In this document: in pieces, positions 52,591 through 61,619 of the stretch
Numbering within the stretch: position 1 is the first letter of the stretch
Layout of the letters: every line of letters begins with the position of its first letter
NCBI GenBank assembly: GCA_026874595.1
Contig: CM049314.1
Span: 15,990,729-16,054,728 of the forward strand
Direction: 5' to 3'
Source of the DNA: Sipunculus nudus
Taxonomy: Eukaryota; Annelida; Sipuncula; Golfingiida; Sipunculidae
DNA length: 64,000 bases
Notes under the pieces: model-generated
Told to the model about the DNA's origin: nothing
The model's database searches: none
What the model saw: only the letters and a program-made list of their open reading frames with translations
Program-made: the position numbers and the translations under genes

Positions 52591-53206
52591 TGATTTTTTG
52601 TAGATATCTTTTTTCTTAAGAAAGGCTTGTTGAATTTTTACCATAAGTCGGTATGTCTGTTTAATATTGTGGCAAGATCGGAGTAATGTACTAAAGATAG
52701 AACAGAGACTGTTGTTATGGCTGAGGTAACATGTAGGATAGTTATTTATCAGTTAACTTGTTGAATTAATATTGAATGAAGTCAAATAATTGACATATTA
52801 CCCACATAAATGTTTAATGTGTAAACACAGTACGTTCAGCAGTTCCATGCCAGACTCGGGTCCTCCCTTTTATTGTCAACCAGAGCGTCCTCTACCGGAC
52901 GACTAAGGTCATCTTAAAATTGCCTAATTGCTAGCAATTTGCCGAATTGCCAGACAAGGGACATCTCTTAAATTGTGTGACCCTCTTGACCGACTTGCAA
53001 AGTTGCTTCCATAGTTGCTATATTGTTATCAATTTGCGTATTCGGAGGCAAAATTGCCGATAAATTAAGGGATTGATTGAAGTTTGCATGAGGTGCTGAC
53101 AAATTGCGAAACTGCTGGGAAAAATGACAGGCACTGTTCAACATTGTGACAGAGTCGTAAATATTTAAAATAGAAAGCTATATTATTACCATATATTATG
53201 AAGGCA

Positions 53207-53254
53207 TATATATATTTATATGTTATATATATATATATATATATATTAATTAAT

Positions 53255-53293
<39 letters not shown>
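53207..53293. repeat. (AT)n/(AC)n microsatellite
   Basis: Expanded counterpart of the microsatellite at 1668-1738, with longer TA runs on both sides of a short CACACACA. Confidence 0.9.
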
Positions 53294-53295
<2 letters not shown>

Positions 53296-54078
53296 TTCAT
53301 AAAAGGTTTAGGTAATTGTAATGTGTAATTGTAATTACTTGTAATTATTTCTTCTGTAATAAAATGTAATTGCTATTTAAAAATAATACTTACTTGTTAT
53401 TGTAATGATTACAATCCAAAAAGTATAATGTAATGTCAATACTTTCCAATTACTTTATTGATTTTTGTTCAAGAATCCTGGCCTTTATTATTTGGAAACA
53501 ACATTTAGTAAATATCTTAAACAGTTGCCTCAAGCTGAGCACAAAGTCATATACTTAATAAGAACTCTTTTTTTTTATTCTTTCATCTATGTAAGCAATG
53601 ACCTTTTTTGTTTGAAAAGTAAATTTAAAATATTTTAGGTATTGGGTATTTGGTTCACTTCATTAAAATATATAATTAAATTATTGTAAGTATGTCACCA
53701 TTTTTATTTTGTAGTTTATCTATGTTTTTTTTTAATTATCTTTTAAGTTACATTTTGGCAATTCAACCTTTACTAAACTTTTTAAATTTTTTTTAAATTT
53801 TTAAATTTTATTTTTTTATATGTAGAAAGTAAATAAAAAGCAGATTTAAAGGTTAATATAATTTAATAATTATTTTGAGAAAATAAAGTAATTTGTAATT
53901 GTAATGATTATTTGTTTTGTAATTGACATAAATTGTGCCTACATACATCATAAACATATAAAGATACTCATATATACATACAGTCATAGGCTAGCTGTAG
54001 AAAAGATCGAACAGTGAACTTATTTACTGTCAGTTCTCAGAAAAACAACTGTTTCTTCCACCACTGCCAGGTATCGGC

Positions 54079-54110
54079 AATTGCTTGATTTTTAGATAAA
54101 TAAGCTAATT
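54079..54110. repeat. Terminal imperfect palindrome of flank copy 2
   Basis: Identical in sequence to 2497-2528. The next bases (AAGGG here, TATTG there) differ, which fixes the shared boundary to within a base or two. Confidence 0.6.
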
Positions 54111-55758
54111 AAGGGTTTGGGCAGCATTGTGTCTGCAAGAATTCTTTTTTTTTTATTTTAGTACATTTGCAGACCAGAAGTTTGATAAATAAGTATTCTT
54201 AAATTTAACCTTTTTGTATTGAAGTGCCCTTGATTTTTTTTTTCAGATATGGAAAAGATATTCCAGATGGTCTAATTTTTGCTTGAAAAAGTTGTGTGGT
54301 GGTCATCCCATTGACTGGTCTGATAAAAGACCACCTCCTAAGTCTTAGCCAGCGTGGAATTAGTGCTTGAGGGGTATACATGGGAGGTACTTTTTGTTAC
54401 TCATTTGAAGGTAAATGGCTTATTATCAGTGCTTAGCCAATGTTCATTTCATGCAGCTCACAAAAATTATTCAACTCTCTTTAAAAAATTAAAAAAGCTT
54501 AATGAATTACTAAAATAATCTACCTTTTGGATGTTATCAAATTCCAGTTTTCATGTATCACAGGAATTTAGTCACATCTGCTTAGTTTAACTGATTTTAA
54601 TCTGTGTGGTAACCTTATAAATGGTACAAAAGTAATGTACAGCTGCCTCTCAGATTTATTTTTAAATTACAACAAACAGAAATTCGAATTTGGTATATAA
54701 TTATATACACAACAAAGGTTTAATTGTAAAAATTCAATCAGTCTAATTATTTCATAAGTCATTTGTCACCAAACGTTTTGCCACAGAAAGTAATTTTTAA
54801 CTGTTGGCCATATAAGCTTCCTGTTCATTTACCATATAAGACTTGTTTTGCAGCACAGAAGAAATGAGAAGACAAGGAGAGGTCTAGTTAGGATGAGTCA
54901 TCAAATGAATTTACAGTGGAGTCAAATGAGGATGAGGATGCACTTAGCCAGTTTGCTCTTACCAACACCTCTTTGGCTGACATCCCAAATAATCAAATAA
55001 TTTATATGCACCCTAAAACAACCCGCAAACCTGCCATATGAACCATTCTGCAAAGGCTAAAGAAGCTGGGATGTGTGGTTGTTGATGCAGTACGCTGCAT
55101 TTTTGAATGGAAAATTTATTTTATTCATGATCAAACATTTTCTAGTGTTTTTAAACAGGTATTAAAATTAATGCATCTGGAAACAGCATGCATCATGGTT
55201 ACTTGTTTATTGTATAAATAACTTGACTGCTGCCTTATCTATCTAAATAATTAATATTATAATAATTCCAGAAGATGGGTGAATTGCCAACCCTCTTTCC
55301 CCAAGCTTCACATGTTACACTGACTGCCACTGCTTCTGAGAGCAACATTAAGACTTTACCAGATTCTCTTGGCTACCAAGACCCAATAGTGATTAAAGCC
55401 AACCAAGACAGAGCAGATATCAAATATGAGGTATAACAGAGTTTTATAAAAATTATTAATTAATCTTATTTTTTTAGAATGCTGCTTCTAATATACAATT
55501 TTTTTATTTTAAATTTTGTTGCAGGTTCAACATTTACAGTATAATCATCTACCTTTTAAGTTATACTTTCAAATGAAATGTGAGGAACCTATAAGATATG
55601 TGTACTCAGTGTGGACTACATTGCCAATATTTCAAAGTCTAACTGAGAGTAAACAGGAAAGTATATGTTATATTCAAAGGCTATAAGAGTACCTGTGTGT
55701 ACTTAATTGTACATTTGTATTGCATTTATTTAATGGACTGCAGTTTTCAACATTACAG

Positions 55759-55768
55759 ACACACACAC

Positions 55769-55851
<83 letters not shown>
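55759..55851. repeat. Compound (AC)n(AT)n(AG)n microsatellite
   Basis: A short AC run, about 25 AT repeats and about 16 AG repeats in succession, inside the last intron of the helicase pseudogene. Confidence 0.95.
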
Positions 55852-55853
<2 letters not shown>

Positions 55854-55913
55854 ATATTCCCATGACAGCATAGTCTGGTAAACAGACTATTTCTGCTGCC
55901 ACAGTCATTAACC

Positions 55914-55929
55914 TCCCCCCCCCCCCCCC
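55914..55929. repeat. Poly-C tract
   Basis: Sixteen consecutive C bases upstream of the last helicase exon. Confidence 0.95.
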
Positions 55930-56592
55930 TGTTTTCCCTGTATATTCTGAAGGGTGTTTTTTTTCAATATTTTACTCCCTAGGCTCACACTCGGCTGCCG
56001 AACCTGCATAAGTTTGACAAACTTGATGCCATTATGGAACCACTCTGTCTGGAGCTGCTCTCAGAAGCAAAAGGACTTTCCAGTTACTACTGCATACATG
56101 GAAGGGTATGATCTCATGGCATACCGCTGGAACTTCACTGAGGAAAAGATGAAAGATGTTGTTGGTGGCAGCTCAATGTATGCCCAATATCAGAATGGTT
56201 ATCTAGCAACTGATAAAGATAGGATTATCAAAGAGCTATCACAAGAAAACCCAAGCTGCAGACTGATACTAGCTACAACAGCTTCCGGGAATGCGGTTAA
56301 TGCTCCGGCAGTGGAAAGAGATACATTTCAGACCCCCTTTACTCTGGTGGCATATGTTCAAGAGTCCGGCAGAGCTAGAAGGATGTGACAGAATTCAAAA
56401 GCAGTACTTCACTACAAAAGTGATTACCTAAAGTCAAAGAATATGCCACCTGAGACGCAAGAATACTGCCAAAGTAAGGGATGTCTTAGGATATTCCTTG
56501 TGAGACATTTTGGTTTTGACGTTCAGTTGTTTGAGGGACAAACTTCAGCTTGTTGTAGTGTTTGCCAAACTGCTGTCACTGAAAACAAGTAG

Positions 56593-57630
56593 ATTACATT
56601 ATCACTGGTACAGACATTTTCCTTCCTACTGTAGATGACTCTTAACTTCAGTCCTAGACCATTTACAGGCTGATCAAAACTGCAGTACTAGTGCATATAC
56701 ATAACAGTTAAATCAATGTACTGTGATTACAGATTACAGAAAAAGTATGCGTCTCTTACAGTCAAGCAATGGTCATGGTGGGCTTTCAGGAAGAAAATGG
56801 CTTGATATTAGGGCAGGATTTCACTCAGAAGAATATGAATATTTTTAATGATTAAATTCACCTATAGACAGATAAGGTTAACTGATGTGACTTTCAAGTG
56901 GTAGCCATTGGTCTTGGTTCATTTTGTATCCAGCCAACAGTAAGCAGGGCTCAAATAAGACAAATATGAACTAAGATATTATTACAGCTCAACGAAACTC
57001 ATAGGAAATCTTCAATAAATTAATGTTGACCATGTTCTCAGAACCTAAGAGCAAACAAAATGTTGACCATTTAATTATATCTATTTTATTTGACTTGCTA
57101 AGGGTGTTTCAGGTTGCTTAATTTATATTTGGTATTTTGAAAGTATGCATCATTAACAGTATAAATCATATAAAGTTTTTACAAAATCTTCCTTTCTACT
57201 GCTTGAAAGTTTCCCATATTATTTGTAAAATATTATCCTTCATAATGTTGCATAAAGAATAACAGAAATGCCTGGTTTGTCAATAATCTAAAAATAAAGT
57301 TCTTTTAGAATTAACAGGGCGTGTTATAGGTACTCTTTGTGGTTCAAAAAACAGAATGCACCATCAACAAATCCTGGATGTTACACACATTTCCTTCGAC
57401 TATATTGACTGATGTATGGTAGAATTATATTTTGATGGATTAATGTCCCCTAATCTGCTGGTGGCGCAAGGGCAGGTTTTTTTGTAGGCCTTATAAAAAC
57501 ATATACAGTTAGTTTTCAGCACTTTCTTTTAAGTGAAATAATCAGGAGCAATATAATGCCTATTATTTCACACTAGTAGTTCACTTTTGCTTCATACAAA
57601 TGTATCCCAGCAAAAAAAAAAATCCAGCAC
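56593..57630. other. Intergenic, nothing recognised
   Basis: AT-rich sequence downstream of the helicase pseudogene. It shows no coding frame of note, no clear repeats and no RNA gene that I can support. Confidence 0.6.
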
Positions 57631-57639
57631 GTAGTCTCA

Positions 57640-57945
57640 TTTCCTCGCATACGACTGTTTAACACCTTGTTATAGCCCTGCGTGTTTGTTAACACAGTCT
57701 ATTTACCATAACAAGGCCGCATGACCTGAGATCCCAGTAAGAGGAGTAACGCGGTGTTTCAGCTAGCGGGAACATGTATTAATTTTTTAGCCAAGTCAGT
57801 CAGGACATCCCATGATTGGCACGTGTTGTGTCTCCGCGCAGCACACGGCCCGACGCACTGTGTTTATGTTTACATCTGCGATCGCGCACGATTCACTGTT
57901 TTTAACACTCGTTTACAGGAGTAAGCAAACGGTTTCAAGGTAATA
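57640..57945 (+). promoter_or_regulatory. CpG-rich patch, possible promoter or first exon
   Basis: The sequence changes from AT-rich to CpG-dense, with runs such as 'tctccgcgcagcacacggcc' and 'gcgatcgcgcacg', then 'caaggtaata' near 57937, which fits a splice donor. It looks like a promoter or 5' untranslated exon of a host gene reading rightwards. No start codon with a convincing frame follows, and orientation rests only on the donor-like site. Confidence 0.25.
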
Positions 57946-57959
57946 TTTTGGCAGGTACA

Positions 57960-58267
57960 GATTTATTTTAAAGGGAAGAAGCTATTTTTCGTGTTAACTC
58001 AACATGCTTTAAAGGTGATTTGGCCCTTTTACCTTTTCATGGCTAATATAAAATTGAGATATTCATATGTGAATGAAAGGTAGTCATCAAAAATTGATTA
58101 AACAGAGTTGTAAAACCCAAAAAACTGAAATAGAATAAGTATCATATAAAAAATATGTCAGAACACATTCTACCAGAAAAAAAACTGTTGTGATATACAC
58201 ACTTAACTGGATGGGATGTACTATAGGCTATGGTATATTTTGAACATTGCATAGAGAATGATAACAC

Positions 58268-58302
<35 letters not shown>

Positions 58303-58970
58303 TGAGATCAGATATCTGATAATTCCCAATGGCAGTAATGCTCTGGAATAATACGATAATAAAATGACTGTGCCTTCCCTGACCTGCAATGAGTATTATG
58401 ACAAACCTCAGAACGGGGAACTACCATAGTTTATATTATTTAAGTCATGCCATTTAACTGAATTATACTTTTTTTATAACTATGAACACTCTCTTGTGTT
58501 GTAACTTGCCCATCTTGCTGTGAACAAGTTGATTGTACATTGACATTCCAAAAGTTCAAGGGCCTGCATAACAAGAAAGGAATTTCATGCTGATAACTGC
58601 ACAAAGTATAACCACTCGCCGCAAGACGTGGTATCTTGTGCAAGCACTGATGTTGACATGCGGGTTCACCAATGTTGTTTACGCTGCTTACGAAAGGCGA
58701 GACGGGTAACCGAGATCGAAAAAATTGTCGAACGACCCCCTACATGGAGGAAGAGGGGTCTTTACCGTAAGGTCAAAGGTCGACTGTTGAGAGTGGAATG
58801 TCAGGTGGCTTTTGATATATGATTTATTGTTGATTTTATTCTCGCGATAAAATCCAAATCTATAATTTTCCATATAACAACAATATATAACTGTAGGGAG
58901 AGTGCAACATTTACTTCCTCTTCAGCCCGAGCTGCCCGGCGGCGCGTAGCCATATTTAATCGAACTCATT
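57960..58970. other. Intergenic with a short GC-richer open stretch
   Basis: Mostly AT-rich, with an (AT)n microsatellite at about 58272-58298. A more GC-rich stretch at 58600-58822 holds a 64-codon + strand frame that is rich in Arg and Lys and has no recognisable domain. A host exon is possible but unsupported. Confidence 0.4.
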
Positions 58971-58974
58971 TTTA

Positions 58975-59493
58975 TTAGGTCCTATTATTATATTGAGTCC
59001 GCTGGCCATACAGTGAGAGTTTCTACAATATAACCCACTGTATATGCAATAGATTCGCTGCATCCTCTTTGACTGAATGTTAACTGCCTAACAACAGGAC
59101 ACAGGATTACACCTTTATGACACCAATAAATATGTGTTTCATGGTTTCTATAGCAACTAAAATTAAACTTGGATCATCATATTTAAACATTTACTAAACT
59201 TTATACCAGAGGCATATCAGCGAGTTTAGTAGGGACAGAGAAGAATAGTCGTGTGGGCACTTGAATACTAGTACCTCACTGGGAGCCTCGCTGACTGGAG
59301 GAATAAGAGCCAGAATTTTGTTATCTTTTGTTTAAACGCGCTCACATAGGACAGTGACGCGTTCTCACGGGTCATAGTAACATCTGTGAGACTAGTTACA
59401 AGGGCAATTGGTGGGGTGTAGTCTTTGGTTTCTATTGTAGAAACTCTTACTGTATGGCCATCAGACTCAATATATGGCGGGGCCTACTAATAT
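58975..59493. mobile_element. MITE-like element with inverted terminal arms
   Basis: The left arm (about 58988-59032) and right arm (about 59435-59480) are inverted copies. The core 'ggccatacagtgagagtttc' on the left matches the reverse complement on the right with one mismatch, and similarity extends over more than 40 bp. The roughly 400 bp interior has no coding capacity. Outer ends blur over the last 10-20 bp, and I could not fix a target-site duplication. A non-autonomous DNA transposon is the simplest reading; a recent inverted duplication is the alternative. Confidence 0.6.
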
Positions 59494-61000
59494 TGAAACG
59501 GAATAAATCGGGCTAGGCTGAGCAAAGTTCCCGTGTCTGAAACTTTGTTGATAGGTTGTGCATTTTTGTATTTCCTTGCTTGTTTTTTTCTCGACTAGTA
59601 TATAAATTGGATTTAGTAGAACATCATATGTGAACTGTGGTTTCTAGGTTACTATGGTTTCTTACAACGCTTGTATTTATGAAATGATATTTTTTTATGT
59701 ATGCATCATGTTAATATTAGACGGTATAATTTTTGGTAAGTAGAGAAAAAAGAGACCTTATCCATTAAAATCAATTTCTCTGGACCTAATGGTCAAATGG
59801 GATGGGGTAGGTTTGGTGTGTTTACAATATGGCTGACAGACGAAAGATAATCAGGATGTAATGAATGTAATATGTTTTAAAGCAGCCATGCATGTTCAAA
59901 GTTATTGGCAGCCACACCGATCTCTTGATAGGCCTAGTGTCTGTGAAATAAATAGTGCTACGTTTCTTAATCATTTTGTTACAATAGGATATATTTGTTA
60001 CTCTCATGTTTCTTGTTGATATTTCTTGACAACCCCCCCCCCCCCGCTTTTTATTTTCTTTAATACTGTATCTAGCATATGGGGAGCCACTTACTGTGCT
60101 CTCTAATTTTTTCATTATAACGAAAGAATACTGCTAACTGAGCGAAGCTTGACATGATGTATCTGAATACCATCTATATTAATAAAAATGGTAATATTTA
60201 TAGATTATTATTTAGGTTTATTCTGCGAAATTTAAGTAATATAGTTTCCATGGTAACCATCGTTTGTCAGCATTGTCTGTTCACTTATGTGACTTGTAAC
60301 ATGGTTTTGGTAGGAGTTTATTCAGCCTGAAAATGACAATTACCATCCCCCTCCCCTCCCTTTGGTAAATATGATGTTCTTTTAGTCTCAATTAGCACAG
60401 GACAAGAGTTAAGTTTTATGCAAATATTTTACGTTATTGATGTTGGGGAACTATGTATTGTTAGTCAAGGTTCGTGTAGTACATGATAGTGAAGTATACA
60501 CTGGGAGTTCTGTCCATTTAGTGCATTTATTGTGTTGCAGATTTTTGTTTGGATTGTGGGGGGGGGTGCTTCAGTTGTTACATGCAACATTAAAATTAGC
60601 CACTCTACATCAAGAAAAATATGGGATACCTCAACTATCTAACCTAGGATACAAAGTCTAACTTTATATATATACATATGACAACACTTTCTATCCTAGA
60701 TTCCACAGGTCAATACACTAAAGATGGTGTTGTTGGTTTAAGTTGACGATTATAAGTTTATATTCATTTGCTATTGTATAGGATCCAAAGATGTTTAATC
60801 TCAAAAGCCTATCGCATTTTTGTTTCTTTGTAAGACAGAGATTCTGTGGAAAGCCTGGCCCAGTCCATGGCTGGGGCATTAACGGATGCATTCCGCGATT
60901 AACGTGCTTGGCCGACACTACCGTTTATGATAGTGAAATTCTTTCGGTCTGCGAGCAAGCCAGGTGATCTCACCTAGACAGAATGGTAAGGAGAGCTAGA
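59494..61000. other. Intergenic, nothing recognised
   Basis: AT-rich unique DNA with a poly-C tract at 60033-60045 and a G-run near 60559-60566. Open frames (for example 60437-60661 + and 59822-60115 -) show no domain or homology that I can name. Confidence 0.55.
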
Positions 61001-61002
61001 GG

Positions 61003-61011
61003 TATATATAG
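61003..61011 (+). promoter_or_regulatory. Possible TATA box
   Basis: TATATATAG stands in a locally GC-richer context about 170 bp upstream of the decayed coding-like patch at 61175-61610. The spacing would allow transcription into it. This is only positional evidence. Confidence 0.15.
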
Positions 61012-61174
61012 CCGACAGCTTGGGCTATAGGTGGGGATTTGAGCATTAGCTATCCTAGACAATTAGGGAGAAGCCAAAGAGGAAAGCAGAACGCAGGGGC
61101 CCCATTGTAATTATATCAACTTTGAAGAAGACCTTTGCTCAAACCCATTGGGCTTCTTATCTCTCGTCGACAAA

Positions 61175-61610
61175 TCTAGGGTGACAGTTTGAGGGATTTT
61201 AATCGCTCCTTCATCCGATTATTTGCTAAAATGTTAAATGTAGTAGAAGAAGAGCAGCGAAGAGCTTTGAAGGAACTAAAAGATGGATACCTCAAGGTAC
61301 AATTTGTTAGAGGGCCTTTTCTTGGCGACCCTTTTCCGAAATGAGGAACAAGCTCTCAAACTAATAAATGACAGGCCTTGCCAAGCGTCATGGCTGCGAG
61401 TGCAGCAGATGGTTGCCCATAGAATTGGTTAAGATGAGACGGAGATGCCTCTGACATATCCAATACCCAACCACCCTATTATTAAGCAGTAAGTAAAGGA
61501 CTCGAAAATGATTAAAAAGCAGCTGGCTGGTATTGCTGCAAGTCATACTAAGTCTTCTATTCCAGATCTCCTTTTAAGGAACCCGGGCATTTAATGAGGA
61601 ACTATATTAA
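61175..61610 (+). pseudogene. Decayed coding-like patch, unidentified
   Basis: One frame gives 'FNRSFIRLFAKMLNVVEEE' (ATG at 61231) through 'ALKELKDGYL', closing near 61340. A second frame from about 61342 then reads about 80 codons with only two TAA stops, including 'CQASWLRVQQMVAHRIG' and 'HTKSSIPDLLLRNPGI'. Composition and the low stop density suggest a former coding region with a frameshift and stops. I do not recognise the family; a retroelement gag-like protein is one possibility without firm support. Confidence 0.3.
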
Positions 61611-61619
61611 CCTTGCTCC

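Larger units (their letters stand above)
52591..54110. repeat. 1.5 kb array-flanking sequence, copy 2
   Basis: Second copy of 1059-2528, collinear throughout. It contains the palindrome AATTGCTAGCAATT at 52926-52939 (1389-1402 in copy 1), a longer AT microsatellite at 53207-53293, a short AT-rich insertion near 53775-53815 and the terminal palindrome at 54079-54110. The offset changes from 51,537 to 51,582 bp across the block because of small indels. Confidence 0.92.
54247..56592 (+). pseudogene. RecQ-type DNA helicase pseudogene, multi-exon
   Basis: Remnant of a superfamily 2 RecQ-like ATP-dependent helicase. Motifs in order: a possible Walker A trace 'YGKD..GLIF' (54249-54284); motif Ia-like 'VVIPLTGLIKDHLLSLSQRG' (54299-54358, stop at 54368); motif II 'CVVVDAVRCIFEW' (55072-55110), where DEAH has become DAVR; motif III 'LTATAS' in exon 55272-55430; and the second helicase domain in the exon from 55983, with 'ATTASGNAVNAPAV' (motif V), 'VQESGRA' (motif VI) and a Cys-rich RecQ zinc segment 'YCQSKGC...CCSVC' (to 56592). 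Introns 55159-55271 and 55431-55982 keep GT-AG ends in phase 0. The last exon has a frameshift near 56070 and an in-frame TGA at 56386-56388. Upstream exons are missing, cut near the flank boundary. Similar RecQ-like copies are numerous in some invertebrate genomes. Confidence 0.82.

Noticed and set aside
55674-55871. Minus-strand open frame with Ser-Leu and Tyr-Ile runs
   Set aside because: It is a translation of the AG and AT microsatellites inside an intron of the helicase pseudogene.
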